Shown piece by piece: positions 1 to 12,475 of a stretch of 64,000 nt of DNA. The stretch is from positions 55,001 to 119,000 of the forward strand of contig JAUCEF010000013.1 of assembly GCA_033558025.1 (NCBI GenBank). Reading direction: 5' to 3'. Made by a program: the position numbers and the translations under genes. The notes beneath the pieces were generated by a model that saw nothing but the letters and a program-made list of their open reading frames with translations, searched no databases and was not told the DNA's origin. The first letter of the stretch is position 1, and each line of letters opens with the position of its first letter. Source of the DNA: Phytophthora sp. 'mugwort' (Eukaryota > Oomycota > Peronosporomycetes > Peronosporales > Peronosporaceae).

Positions 1-3000
1 GGTCGGCAGGTCGTGATTATGCTGTGGACGTGTTGAAGCCGATATCTGACGTAGAGCGCGTTCTGCTGCAGTCTGTACAGCAAGTCTGCGTAGGCTGGCA
101 GCACGTTCTTGTTCATCTTGAGGTCTCTGGCCCATATACCCACAGGGGGCTGCTTCTCGAGCGCCTATGGTTGGACCGGAAGCAGAGGGACTTCGAAGTG
201 GACGAGTATTTTCCTGATTAAAACTACCGTGAGGTCAGCCACCTCGTATCCATCAAAGATCCACGTGCTCAAGACACAGTGATAGACGGGAACGTGGCGC
301 GGACCAGCAGGCAGCGTCGATATGGGTCGGAGAAGAGAGTCGATTCGACTAAGGAGGACACGCCACGCGCGATTATGGGGCGGGGCTAGCGGCGCACGCA
401 GCGTGTAAATTTCCGTGCCAGCGTTGTTGATCGCGCTGGAAGGCCGGTTAGGTCCAGTAGTCCGGCAGACCGAAAGATGCTGTTCTGCGCAAGTGGCTAA
501 ACTGCGGTGATCCCGGCCGCGCGTAGCGTTTCCGGCTTCTTTACTGGCGTCTTGACGAAAGTATTGTCGAGGAAAGGCATCGTCAGCTTGTCAAAAGCCG
601 AGGAATTGTGAGTCAACTTCCTCATGAGTTTCGCGATCCACAAGAAGATGGCGTGGTGCCAGTATTGCCCAGGTGGCCAACGAGAGTCGCGTCGAGACAC
701 TACATGGTCTGGACTGTTCCAGACCGGAGCATACAGGATGTCGAAGTCACGACCCCCATGGTTGCATGGCGTGGTCAAACAACTCAATTACGGGCGCTGT
801 CCACAACGGCACTTCCAGTGATGTCTTCCGAACAGCTACGACGAGCTTACAGACCGTATGGAGCTGGAGTCGTTGGATCGTCGTTTCCATCAGCGTGAGT
901 CCAAACCCTCTCATTGACCGCGGAAGGCTCCGCCAGGCACGTTGTACCATGTTGAAAGTCATCGACTTCATCATGTAACGGACGATCATCGCCTCCAACT
1001 GGCCTTGGATACCGGACTTTGGCGCAAAGCAGGCGGAGGCTGAGACCAAGAGTACCGGCAGAATGATTTGCTGAAGGATCACGACTTGGCCGCGGAGTGT
1101 ACGGGATCGATACTTTTAAAGGGGGCACCGCGTCTGCATCTCCGCGAACAAAAGCTCGAATCGTGCCGCGTCTGTCAACTTCGGGCCATAATAGACGTCT
1201 AGAAGCTTGGTCGAGCCGTCGTTGGCGACGACTGATAATCCCAGCTCGTGTAGCGACGCGCGGATGTTGTCGGAATCATTGTCCCAGGGTCGAAACGGCA
1301 GTACAACGGTCTTCTTCTTGCTCAAAGCCATACCGGACGCCTCGCAGAATTGGGCCACTAACAGGATACCCAGCGGCAAAAAATACAGCCAAATCCGAAG
1401 TGCATGAGAGTCAGTCCAGCGCGTCTCATACGACATTGTCGAAGGTTTTGTCGAAGTCCAGCAATACTGCACCCGCCATGGCATCCATTTCATCCTCGTA
1501 AAGCTTCATTAACGCTTGGAATCGGACGTGTGCATGGTGAATGTCACGTCCCGGCATAAAGCCGTACTGGTCCGATCCGAGAAGGGTATCTAGCATAGTA
1601 CTAGTCGAAATGCCAAAATCTTTGGGCCAAGTTTGGCGTCCACGTTTAGCAATGTGATTGGTCGATAGTTGCCAGGTTCCTTTCTAGTTCCTTTTCTTTC
1701 AGCAAACACACTTGACCGCGACGTTGAAACTTATACATCCGTCCGCACTCCAATTGTACCGCGTAGACGACCTCCAGTATGCGGCACCACAGCGAGAGGT
1801 CTGCCTGGTAGTAGGCGAGCGGAAGACCACCTGGGCCGGGCGGCTCCCCTGCTGTCGTGTGCTTGATAGCCCAGTAAACGTCGTTGGCTGTCAACGGACT
1901 GTCCATGTACGCAGCTTGTTCTGGCGTGATATTTGCAGTGGTGTGCTGCAGGATCTGCGCTAGCTGAAGTCGATTTCACTGCGGCTTTGGGTGCGAAAAC
2001 TCCTTGGACGGCGAACGATAGATCCCGGACCAAAGTCGATTGAACTCTGCACACATCGTTCTCAGTTTCTTCGGCGAATCGGCTGGAACCGGTGTGCTGT
2101 GAAGAATCTGGGGCTGTCGGAAGAGACCTTTTTCGGCGTCTTCAGGTCCGAGACGGACTTCTTCTGCGAAGCATAGTGCTTACGTTCATTGCGTTTCACG
2201 TCGAGTTGCGCATCCTTTTCGTGCAGCCGATTGGCTTGTTTTGCCGAGGAGTTAGTCGCTTCGAGGTTTCGCAGCCGGTTGGTTTCCAGATGAAGTTCTT
2301 CAATAATCCCGCTGACGAGCGTTTTCCGGGACTGGAGAAGTTCGCGCAAGAAGATGGCGTTAAGTCGTTTGTGCTCGTCGAGAAGGCGACCAGGATTTTA
2401 TTGGTCGTCTGTCGGGGCGTGCAGTTGGTTGGCCAGCTCTACCAGGGACTCTTGGAGGTGCTCTTGCGACTCTGGTAACTGGATGGTCCACTTGGGAAGC
2501 GTTATAGCGGGAGGCTGGCTGGTCGGAATGTCGTGGAGCCTAGTCGACAGTCGATGCCGTTATGGTCACCCAGCTCTGCTTTCCGGCGGAGATCATGCAG
2601 GATATTCTGCATGGCTGAGCGGAAGGATCGAGGGCTCATGAGTACGTTGTCGATCCTCGATCGAATATTGGGACCGAAGAATTCCATCAGCGTCGGATGC
2701 TGCAGTCACCATGCGTCCGCAACATCAATCGCATGCATCCAGTTTCTCAGCTCGGTCTGCCCTTCCGTACGGTTCCGGTCGTTCTGGTTGCCCGGGTCTA
2801 GCCGGCTATCCAGGACCGTGTTGAAGTCGCCCACCACAACGTGAAGGCATCTTTGTCCTCGTTGGCGTTGAAGTCGCGATGAAGAAGGTTGAAGAATGAG
2901 GGGCGCTTGTTGGGCTTGACAGGCGCATACACCACATGAATGTACCTGATCGTTGAGTCCAGCGTTCCTCGTAATAATAAATACCGGTTTGTCAACACAG

Positions 3001-3250
3001 GCGAGCTAGCGTGGCATAGGGTAACATCTTGAATGTCTTTGATGGGGCGCGTAGGTGTCAGCACTAATCCGAGACCGGCGTGTCCCGTAAATCTTGTCAT
3101 ATGGTCTTTTTTTTATGACCAAAAACTGGTGTTCAAGCGTGAAGTTTCATCCCGCAGGTGCTTCACTCGCTTGGAATTTTTAAACGGCTTAAACCGCGTC
3201 TGTAGCCCTACCATGCCGTAGGTTATGGAGATGTTGTTCAAGGAGCTCTT
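1..3250 (-). mobile_element. Degenerate LINE-type non-LTR retrotransposon, copy A
   Basis: Reading the minus strand from right to left gives the usual LINE order in broken frames. An endonuclease/exonuclease/phosphatase region lies at about 3100-2700, where a GDFN-type motif followed by a D-x-R-x-D-P stretch can be read. A charged linker lies at 2349-2062, the start of the reverse transcriptase at about 2054-1640 with PGPGGLPLAYYQ, and the later reverse transcriptase at 1493-1116 with the ASGMALSKKKTVVLP motif. The frame changes several times and there are many stops. The segment between the first catalytic Asp region and the SGMALSKKKT motif is too short, so the catalytic FADD box has been lost. 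The element is dead. The left end was not defined and may lie outside the window. Confidence 0.75.
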
Positions 3251-3261
3251 GGAGACTTTGT

Positions 3262-5066
3262 TCATGCCGTTCGCGTTGAGCGAGAGCCCCCGTAGGTACC
3301 AACGACCCCCGTTAGAGAGAAGAGGCGTTTGGGTGCCGCCGTGGCCATCAGCTTAAGGGTTCCGATGCACGACCGGAAATCCTCTGGCAGGGACGATTGG
3401 ATGAATCGACCCATCAGTGGCGACTTGACTATTGCTGTAAGCGTGGCATCATCCCAAAGATGCCATCTAGGATGAGGCAGCGCCGACGGACTGTGTTGAG
3501 CGACCGCGCCCACCTTGAACGGGTCCATGTAGATGCTTCGTGCGATGATCTGCAAGGCGAACTCGGCCAAGAGGACCTGCAACCAAAAGTCGTTCGTCAG
3601 CCCACACAGGCTATCCAGATCGGTTTGCGAGCTGAGATTAGTCTGGTTCGAGAGAGCTTTATGATCTCGTTGTTGAGAGTGTAGTCCTTACTGGTCGGAC
3701 TCAACTTTCTGGCGACAACGCAAAAGACCGTATGGTTCATTGCCTTGCTGCGCAGGTGCTGGTAGTTGCCCGGAGTTAAAGTGTCAAACAGGAAGCGGTG
3801 TACGCTGGGCTGCGCCTGTATCTAGTACAGGGCGTTGTCCACATCGTCGATATCTGCAATTGCCTTCAGGTACGCCTCGACGATTGCGCTGGCCTGTTCG
3901 AGCGAGGCTTCTTCCGCTGAGTACATCAGGACCGCATTGTTCGCGCTTCGATTGCTTCGGTAGCTTGATCTAAGAAGCCACCGATCGGATTGGATCCATC
4001 CCATAGGACCACCTCTTAATCCGCCGGAGCACTACCGCCCTCAACCTTCGTTCAGCCACTCGAATGGGTTGGGCAGATCCTCTCGACTGGATGGTGAAAT
4101 TCGCGAACGTCCACGATAGTTGGGGTGGCCACAGCGCCGAAGGCCAGCTTCTTGGCGCGGAGGATACGTCGACGACGCCCGATCTGTCTGCTTGGCCGCC
4201 TCAATGGAGAAAGTCGGAGCGTCATTGCCTGGCCAGACGATCTAAACAGGACACTGACCTTAGTTATGGCTTCCATGGCGAATACCAGGTAGTACGATCG
4301 TTTCGTGGGGGATAAACCTTTCAAGGCTGTTGCGTCGCGTAGCGAGTCTAGCTGGAGTCGGTTGACGTCTCCTGTGAACGGCATGACGCACGTCTTCTTC
4401 ACGTTCAGACGTAGCCCAGCCGCAGTTGCATCATCTTGGATTAGATCGAGAAACGCCTTTACATATTCCACCTTGGATAGCAGACCGGTGCAGTTATTTG
4501 CGAAAGCCATGAGCAGGCGCGGTAGAGACATACTATTGACGCCGATGCCTCGACTTGAAAGCCGAACCCGCAGAAATTCAGCATAGGTTACAAAAATACA
4601 GCAAAGAGTCCTGGGGAAAGCGGATCTCCTTACCGTACCCCAGCATCCAGCAAAAACGGAACTCCTGGCGACTTGTAGAGCATCAGGCTGACGGAAGTCT
4701 GGTGATAGAAAGCCTTCACTAGGCCCAGTATGTCGCACCAAATCCGAAGTGTTGAAGAACGAGATTTAATAGGGCATTGTCGAAAGCTTTGGCGCGCACG
4801 CGTCTGGATAGCGTTATTTGCAGAGGCTTAGAGGTCCCGAACTGGAGAAGAATATGTTGAATCGATCGGTTCGGGACGACCCCCAGTAGCAGCGAAATGT
4901 GCGCGCGTCGCTGGAATCTCGTCATTTCCCCCTGGTCCAACTGGTTATCGTGTATAACCTCGTAGATCAGTGAAGCTCGGCGCCTCTTTGTAGTATAGAT
5001 TAACCTGGCACTTCTGATCCCTATCACCCCTGATATCGTACTATAACTGATACAAAAACGATCCAC
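3262..5066 (-). mobile_element. Degenerate LINE reverse transcriptase, copy B (FANN active site)
   Basis: A second LINE copy lies behind copy A in the same orientation. Minus-strand pieces at 5066-4719 contain the FDNALLNLVLQHFGFG stretch of motif A of the reverse transcriptase. Pieces at 4741-4052 contain YAEFLRVRL and AGLRLNVKKTCVMPF, typical of Phytophthora LINEs. The expected catalytic FADD box reads FANN at about 4492-4505, so both catalytic aspartates are asparagine. A C-terminal piece follows at 3582-3262. No endonuclease domain was found above 5066, so the copy appears 5'-truncated, as is common for LINE insertions. Confidence 0.75.
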
Positions 5067-5331
5067 CGACTTGGTTCCAGAAGAATGTATGGAGTAAAGA
5101 TGACATCTCTCAAACTTTAAATCTGATAGGCTGTTCTATCGTTTTGGTAGACACCTAGCTCCGCTGAAAGAAGCTTATAATCGCGGCATGTGTCATCTTT
5201 TCCTCCTGTTCGATGCGAAGATGGTCATATATATGGCGGTTTGCTCAGGTATAATTCCTCGTCATTCTCATGACTACTCACAATCAATTCATCGCCTCTC
5301 GGTGTCGTCTCCTGCCATATCGATAAAAAGA

Positions 5332-5434
5332 AGGCCGGTTGACTCGTTCAGCAACTCGTCTCTCGTCAGCGTCTCCAAAAGGAAGGTCAGTTGACTCGTT
5401 CAGCAACACTTCTTTCGTCAACGTCTCAGTGTCC
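5332..5434. repeat. Imperfect tandem duplication, period about 52 bp
   Basis: The segment starting GGTTGACTCGTTCAGCAAC at 5337 recurs as AGTTGACTCGTTCAGCAAC at 5389, and both copies continue with similar CGTC(A/C)(A/G)CGTCTC text. It lies in the acidic C-terminal tail of the Tigger transposase remnant. Confidence 0.7.
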
Positions 5435-5512
5435 TGCTCGGCATGGTTGCAAACGAATTCGTCAATATTCGTTGGGTGATGAATGCGGAGGCGATTCATG
5501 CAGTCCAAACAA

Positions 5513-5545
5513 TGATCAACGGTGAAATGTTTTCACCGTTGATCA
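5513..5545. repeat. Perfect 15-bp inverted repeat with 3-base loop
   Basis: The arm TGATCAACGGTGAAA (5513-5527) is followed by TGT and then its exact reverse complement (5531-5545). It would form a strong hairpin. It sits inside the Tigger remnant and no coding role is evident. Confidence 0.9.
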
Positions 5546-5746
5546 ATACGTCGACCTCTTTGCGTGAGCGACGGGACGGTGGCAATCCTCTCACGATACT
5601 GGTGCGACGGAAGCAGTTAAGAACCAGTTCTACAGTCAGCTCTGACCAGCATGATTTAGCCCAAATCATAGCTAAAAGTGGATCGTCAACGTAAATCCTC
5701 TTCTTTGTCGAGTGCCTGTTGTAACTGGATGCGCCGGTATCGACGT

Positions 5747-5836
5747 ATTAACGCCGCAATGACACCTGCATCTAGAGATTGAAGCTTCGACATTAACGCC
5801 GCAATGACACCTGCATCTAGAGGTTGAAGCTTCGAC
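5747..5836. repeat. 45-bp tandem duplication, two units
   Basis: Two adjacent 45-bp units (5747-5791 and 5792-5836) differ at one position (AGAGATTG versus AGAGGTTG). Because 45 is a multiple of three, the duplication adds 15 codons without shifting frame. It lies within the Tigger transposase remnant. Confidence 0.9.
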
Positions 5837-6430
5837 ATTAGAACGAGAACTTTGACATACCGACGCTAGTGTGTGATGACGCGTTGTCGAGCAGAAGCAA
5901 CACCTTTCTGCGATGTTTCTCCATGTCCGCATCAAACGATGCAGCCACTCGCGAAACAAGATCCCTGTCATCCAGAATTTCTTGTTGTTCGATACATGGA
6001 CCCTAGTTGGGTTCCGATTTGCTTTTTGAAGCACCTTGTTTTATTCGCATGGCCAACAAAGAAGGTTCGCGCATGTCAGACCCGTCGGCATTGCAGGCGA
6101 GAGCTACTGTGATTCATGTCTTGCTCTTTTTATCTCCTTCGATTTGTCGATTTGCTACCGTTTTATCCGTGCATAGTTTGTAGAATAGCCCCGTCTCGTC
6201 GAAGTTGCAGATGTTGGCGAGGGCATATTTGCTAGCTTCAGCGCGGATTTTCTCAAATAACGCGGGATATCCAATGCGTCATAGACCCACATTCGCCGTG
6301 GGTGCTAAATCTCTAGAATCCATAGCGATCTTGAAGCCCATGAAGCCAGCTGTGAACCCGTCTTCTTTGCTACCTCCCATCTTTTCGAGGAGGCGGAGCC
6401 CTTTCGACTAAATAAGGCTACCCTCAAGCA

Positions 6431-6953
6431 TCACACCTCGTGTTTGACAGCACAGGACCAGTTTGCAAGGGCCCGTCTAGTTCTGGAAAAGCCACAGGCC
6501 ACTGATTTCGAATGGATAAGTCTTGATCGCGATATTGAGGTACCGTTGTCGTTAGAAAGTAAAGCCGAAAGAGTACCTTGGACGCTTCACAAGCGCAAAC
6601 TCTATTTGGCCTTATCGGCGAGTTGATTCTGACTGAGTGACGGATGTTCGTCTTTCCATTAACAAATTTGCTTTTTCTACTCGAGGTTCAGGGTCCCAAA
6701 GCACTTCTGGTTTCTAACCATGTGGTGGCTGAGTGGCTTGGTGCTGCGAGACGGAAAAAGTGGAATGGGCCATATGCGTGGCTTGATGCGTCAAGGTGCC
6801 TTCGTAGAGACACAGAATATAAGCACAAACAGCGCTATTAAGCGTGAAGCGGGTGACTTGGTGCTGCAAGGTGTGGAGTCAGCGCAAACAGTGCTATTCC
6901 AAGCGTGAGGCAGAGGTGCAAGCCGACTTGACTTTGCCAATCTGATACTCTTG
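6431..6953. other. Unassigned spacer with short repeats
   Basis: No gene was recognised. The phrase (G/A)ACTTGGTGCTG and the phrase CAAACAG(C/T)GCTATT each recur between about 6735 and 6900, showing a partial tandem duplication of about 60-70 bp. The segment may be the decayed N-terminal part of the Tigger element or a LINE 3' end. Confidence 0.4.
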
Positions 6954-8476
6954 CTATATCGGATAACGAAGCCGTCCACGGGTCCTATCAGAAGTGCCAG
7001 GGTATTCTGTATTCGATTGGCAACCCGTCCGGTCCCGGTGCTTTCCCGTTGCGGACTTCGTGATCGCCCAGTACAAGTAATTCGCAGTGAACCGCGCGTT
7101 TAACATAGATTGCTGCGCAGGTGTAAGCCTTGCAACAGTGTCCCGGACATTTCTGCAAGACGGAGTGGTTGGTACGTGTCGGTGCGAAGATGTTTGAGAT
7201 CTGGCGAAGTAGACCGAAACCATTGACCCCAGAACTTGCGATGCCCGTCCGCGATTGTCAGCAGGTTCTTCAGTTACTGATTCATCCTCTATCTTGAATT
7301 CCGTAGTCGGCGATCGGAGACAGTCTCGTTGCGGACCCCGGAAGAAGTGACTAGTCGCGCGTTCACTCCAGTGCAGGTCAGCAGCAAACTTTTTCGCTTC
7401 ATTTAGATTCTGAATTATCTCACAGTAGGCCTTGCAATCACCTTTGACTTGCGCTAATGCTGCATTGTTGCACTCGATAGACACCAGGTCGTACAGGTCA
7501 AGGGCTTCCATGATAACCCCAAAGCCATCTTCCTTGGATCCATCCGATGAAGCTCCAACGGCGCTGGCGCGGATAAATGCAGTCTTGACGCTTGTGTACG
7601 TCCAGTAGGCATCCTGGGTTTCCGGCTGGGAAGATCTTATGCGTTCAGTGAGCTACCAAGCCGGAACAGCCAAATGCTGCTTCACCTCCGACTCCGAGAG
7701 CAGCCAGGCTGGGCACACCAAACCGGACGTTTTGCTTTCGGTAGAAACCTTGCCTGCAAGCAAAATTCCGGTGGTGTGTGGGCTTCGTTGTGCCATTTTC
7801 GGTCTAGTATATGGCTAATCGTAGCGAGGTGTTCCTGTAGCAGGTCTACCACCAGAAAGCAGTAGTCGAGCCGGTTCTTGCGCGTGGGACTAGTGTAGTT
7901 TCTCTCGTCTGGATGGACGAAGCGCCGTCTATGAGACCTAATGTGTCAAGCCAATCGCACATATATGCCCTGCCAGCACCAGGGTGCGGCTAGGAAGGCG
8001 CCGCTCGGTCGAGAAAGCTACCCAATGTGATATTGAAGCCCCCCCCCACCACGTGGGTAGCGCCTTGGGTGATTTCAACGTCATCGACGTTCGCGAAATC
8101 ATCAAAGCTGGTCGGAAGAGCGCGTCGTCCGGTGCGTACATAACACGCGAACACACTTGCTCGCCTCCGAGCATAGGTTTGAGCAGTAGATAACGGTTAC
8201 GTAGCTGTTCTGTGATGACTCGAGCGCTGAGGTCTTCAACTTCGTCAAAGGAGCTGCAGACGACAATACGAGGCCGACACCGTGCCGCTTGTTGAAAACA
8301 GGAGACGTGGTGTCGGACCAAAAGCAGCGATTCCCAGAATCGGCGGCATGGATACAGTGTTCACTGGTCTGTAGGGAGTCTTCCTTGTCGAACTGCGTCT
8401 CTTGGAACGCGACCAGTTGATGCGTCGAGAGAAGTCGATGATACATGTCCAGTTTATCTGAATTCAACCCGTTCAT
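6954..8476 (-). mobile_element. Degenerate LINE, copy C (endonuclease plus linker only)
   Basis: The minus strand begins at 8476 with MNGLNSDKLDMYHRLL and LVAFQETQFDKEDSL, the start of an endonuclease/exonuclease/phosphatase domain whose QET motif carries a metal-binding Glu. The domain continues in shifted frames through the LDYC...DLLQEHLATISHIL stretch (about 7870-7800). A linker of the kind found between endonuclease and reverse transcriptase follows at 7511-6954 and ends with a degraded form of the start of the polymerase domain. No polymerase follows, so the copy is truncated at its 3' side. A 9-base C tract at 8039-8047 interrupts the endonuclease region. Confidence 0.7.
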
Positions 8477-8798
8477 GCTCAGCGAGACTCCATTGAAAGA
8501 CTACGCCTCCTTATAGTTGAGGGGCGTCGATCTGGAGGTACCGCCTCAACCTTAGAAGGTAGCGGTTAGACGACGCAGTGCGGTAACAATGTAGCCCGGC
8601 GTGCATCGATCATCGATAAAGGTGTGAATCTCGTCGCTCCGTGCTAGGGATAGCAGATTCACATCGCCCCAGAGAAGGAAGGGCGCGTGACGCAGACGTT
8701 TAGGCGATAGAAGTTACATCCCTGCGTCCCGCCAGGATGTTCAAGGATTTGCACCGCTGCATCCTTCGGAGTCCCGAGAGAGCAAACCCAGCCCACCG

Positions 8799-11100
8799 AT
8801 GGGTACACAAGGTGATACCAAGTGCTACGAAGTGCCGCAAATCACGAATCATCGGGGAACCTCCTCCGTTTGTCGGTGTCTGTGCGCAGTTGGGAAGCGG
8901 ATCGGGTCTTCGCTCCCGCTAGCCACAATGGTGCGCGTGCCCGGATCTCTTGGTGACTCGGAATTTCACCATAAGTCCACAGAAGAAGATGTGAAAGTGA
9001 TGATTGAACAAAGGGATCAAGCGTCATCAGAGATCGGATCGACGACGCCACCGCTGAGTGAAGCGATATTGGCAGATCGGCAGAGCCATGGGAGGAGCTC
9101 TCTTGACAGAAGAGAGGCAGATCCGGATACCGGAGAGAAGCCTCGAATTCCTCCACAGGTCCCTTTTGGGGACCCCGCAGATCTTGATGCGACGAGATCT
9201 GTCAAGCGAGACAGGAAAGGCCAATCTTGAACCCTGCTCGTACGATACTTCCGTAGCTACAAGATCAGCGCCGAAGAAGAAGAAGAACGAGGTTACGAAG
9301 AAGAAACTGAAGATCCGGAGTCGGGGACGGAAGACCACACTCAGATGCCAACAGCGATCTGGGCCGAAGATGCACTGGATATCGTATATCACCGGAAGAT
9401 CCTACGCGAGTTCCTGATCCACACTCCGGTGACGGCGATTATGCAAGTACGCCAGATTGGGGACTTAAAGGACCCGATAGGGAAACCACCCGAGCTGTCG
9501 AGCAAGTTGAATGGTGTGAAGACACTGTTCTAGCTGATGAAGAAAGCCGGTATGGCGGGAGGCGCTTTTGATGTCGCGATATCTTCAACGTGGATCTAGA
9601 TGCGATTCGCTCTACAATTCGAGACGTGTTCGAGACGCTGGAGCCCTTGACATGCGAGTCCCTGCGGACCCAAGACCTACAGCGAGCAGGGTCCGCTAGT
9701 AACACCGAAGGCCAGACCGGATTTGAACCGGGCTCAGACAGCTCGACCGGTCCGCGCCGGATGCCGCTGGACCCGCTGGGCGCAGCTCTCCTACGGTCGC
9801 TCGTGAAGCCGCCCGATCAGACATCACCAGCGACAGAAGCGGAAAAAGTCGCCCCCATCCGCGACCAAGTCAAGACCACAGTTACACCCGACGCGCCGAA
9901 GAGCCAGCTGGAATCGAATTTCCAAGCGACAATGGCTCGATTCCTGGAGGAACAACATATAATCGCTACGCCTAAAACGCCAGATCAGAAAGCTTATGTG
10001 GGGTTACAAGACGTAGATATGGAGTCCGTAGGATCTCCGCGGTATCGGCCCCCTCGGTGAATATGACCCAGATGACCTAGATATAGTAAATGTGGGGCGT
10101 GTTGAGATCGATACTGCCGTGGCCGGGTCTGGCGGTGATTCGCTTGTCCAATGGGTCCGAATCTCCGCGATCTCGGATCTACAAGGATCTACCGGCAAGG
10201 ATCAAGATCAAGACCGAGCTAGAGCATGGATCAGCAAGGCTAAATCGGCGTTCCTGCGAGATCAAGCATCGGACGAGGAGAAGTGTTTGGTCTTTGCCGA
10301 CCAACTCGCAGGGCCAGCAAAAATTGGTATTCATGGCTTAGCCGACCAACCTGGAATAAGTCGAGCGACTTGCTCTACAGCTTCCTGACGCTATACTGCG
10401 GTCTAGGTGTCTCGGTGGCATGGCAGTACTACCATGTGCGCACGCGATTCGGAGGAATTTTCCTTGGAATAGCTCTACCGACTAAACGCGCAGGACTGTG
10501 AGCGCGGTTGAAGATTAAGGGAGGAGACCAAAAACCCACCGTCGGGAACACGTTGATCACTATATCGAGACGCTTGGGGCCCGGACTTGGCAGAACAGTT
10601 AACGGTATTGCGTTTTTCGGATGCTGACAAGCCGAAAGAAGTCCTCCGCGCGCAGGAACGGGACAAGGACAGACAGAAGCGGTCCGCCTTCGGGTAGAAA
10701 TACAGGCAGAGCGTCCCGACATCCGCATCGACAGCCGCGACTATACGATTGGTCCGTGCCACCCAGACTCGGCGTCTTGAGTCGGGATCGGATACCAGTT
10801 CCGACGGATCGGACTCAGAAGGTGACCTACGTCGCATCTACTTTACGCAGGTCCCGCTGCACTAGGGCGTGAGACGAGCTATGGGACGAGAAAGTCCCGA
10901 AGCCGCCGCCAAAGGCCCCCTCTGGTCTTGCTTGGACGAACTGGGAACCCCCACTACCACGTGGAGTGTGTCGTCCGCGGGAGGCACAACGGGAACCACA
11001 AGCTTCTTGTGAAGTGGAGAGGTATCCTCCTGAGAGCCGATCGAACGGCTCCAGGTTGACTGCCCGAAAGCGGTTGACGTCTGGGAGACGAACCGCCAAG
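8799..11100 (+). mobile_element. Ty3/Gypsy-type gag region, degenerate
   Basis: Three frames together give a gag-like polyprotein of the kind common in Phytophthora Gypsy elements. An acidic, charged N-terminal part lies at 8940-9530 (with TRSAPKKKKNEVTKKK and HTPVTAIMQVRQIGDLKDP). A Pro/Ser-rich middle lies at 9590-10060. The capsid core runs from about 10090 with VRISAISDLQG, DQDRARAWISKAKSAFLRD and DEEKCLVFADQLAG, then continues in another frame with KNWYSWLSRPTWNKSSDLL and YCGLGVSVAWQYYH. After 10500 the frame is lost. No protease, reverse transcriptase or integrase was found downstream on this strand and no LTR pair was identified. The gag was recognised from family knowledge. Confidence 0.7.
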
Positions 11101-12475
11101 GGCGTAAGTCACCTGCTGCTTTTTAGCAGCCGAGACTGGTACGCGTCCTGATGAACGGACCTGTACCTGCGGACGAAGTGGGTCCGCCGCTCCGAGGGGT
11201 GGAACCCACGCTTGAGCTGTCGCTTGTCGACAATGGGAGCGAAACTGCCCGAAGGTCCCTCTGGTCCAATATGTCGGCCAGCCGGCACTTGCCACTGAGT
11301 TCGTGGGGTAATGCGCGCGGAGAGGCACCCAGTGACAGATATGTCTTCGGCCTCGGCTTCGGTGTAGGTTTCCTCAGGTTGACCCAAGTGATAACCCATA
11401 CCGAGTGTAGCCCACCCTTGTTCTCGGCCTTCTTGCGAAGGCTGGTGAACCCCTTCAGCGGGTGCGAGAAGACAACCCCACAACGTAACGGTTCTCCTAA
11501 AATAGGGAGATCTGTTCCGCTAGGACGCGTTCGTACGCGCCCGAGGAAGTAAAGCCTCCATTAGCTTCCTGGGAGACCCAGTTGCTACAGGTACACGCAA
11601 TGACTTTACGTGGGAAGTACATTCCGTCGTGTTCAGACGCACGAGAAGGGTGATATATGGATTGTGCCTGTTGCTCACCGAGATCATTGGGAAGTCATTG
11701 TTAGACGCCCCCCTCCTCTTCAGGACTGAAGAGCGGAGAGTCCGTGGGCCTGCCCTTGAGCGTCTGGCCACTAGTTTTGAACTCGTCAGGGACCATGACA
11801 GAAGACCGAGTAGCAACACGCTTTGAAGCACTAGCGTGATTGCCCTCTTCCAGTGCGAAGTGGCGAATCCATAGAGCCGACTTGACCTCTCCGTCGACAG
11901 AGATGCCCACCTGAACAGACTCGCTGGGGTGCAAAGTCTTTCCCTCCATCGGAGGGGCGGCGCATCCGACTTGTTGCCCTCCTCGTCCTCGCTGTCATCA
12001 TCCAGTGGACAAGGCGGACAGAGTCCGCCTCGGAGCTAGACGGGTTTCTGGATCTGCGGACGATCTGCGGGCTCAGACGGGTGTCCGTAGGCCCGGGTGC
12101 CTAACGACGCCGACGAGGGTTTGAGTGGTCAGCAATGTCAGGTGCGGTCAGAACCTCAGTAGAATTCGCAACGCATCGTTGAATGTCTTAGCTTTGCAAC
12201 GAGGCTTAGCTGGTTTAGGCTTCGGCTTCGCAGCCTTAGACTTGGACATGGTGGTCACGGAGGCGCCACTAGAGCTTTCATTTCGGGGAATATTGCTTGG
12301 GTCGACGCGGAGACCTTTGGGGCTGGTGGCAACCTGCCAACTGGTCTGTGAGAGCAACTAGCCGCAGCGCAAGAGCGCTGCGACTCGACTGGAAGCCAGA
12401 CTTCCTCGCACATGATTGGTCGATAATCAAATGTGAATGTGGTGTAATGGGATTACATGAAGAGTAACGTGTCAC
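11101..12475 (-). other. Unassigned degenerate coding-like stretch
   Basis: Minus-strand fragments read like protein but match no family that could be named. One at 12357-12151 is Lys/Pro-rich with KAAKPKPKPAKPRCKAKTFND. One at 11949-11701 has GISVDGEVKSALWIRHFALE. Others lie at 11483-11109. A second LTR-element gag in opposite orientation to the 8.8-11.1 kb gag is possible, but no domain proves it. Confidence 0.3.

Larger units (their letters stand above)
5284..6430 (-). pseudogene. Tigger/pogo-like DDE transposase, degenerate
   Basis: On the minus strand the order is a stretch reading ITVALACNADGSDMREP (about 6130-6060), then WMTGILFREWLHRL (about 5975-5930), then LLLLDNASSHTSVG (about 5900-5865), which contains the second catalytic Asp of the DDE_1 family. 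An acidic tail including NIDEFVCNHAEQDTE ends near 5284. Family knowledge places these in Tigger/pogo transposases with a CENP-B type N-terminal DNA-binding domain. That domain was not recognised with confidence. The reading frame shifts repeatedly and includes an exact 45-bp tandem duplication, so the gene is not functional. Confidence 0.7.

Noticed and set aside
9017..9392. Minus-strand frames opposite the Gypsy gag
   Set aside because: They are antisense shadows of the charged gag N-terminus with runs of Phe from the Lys codons.
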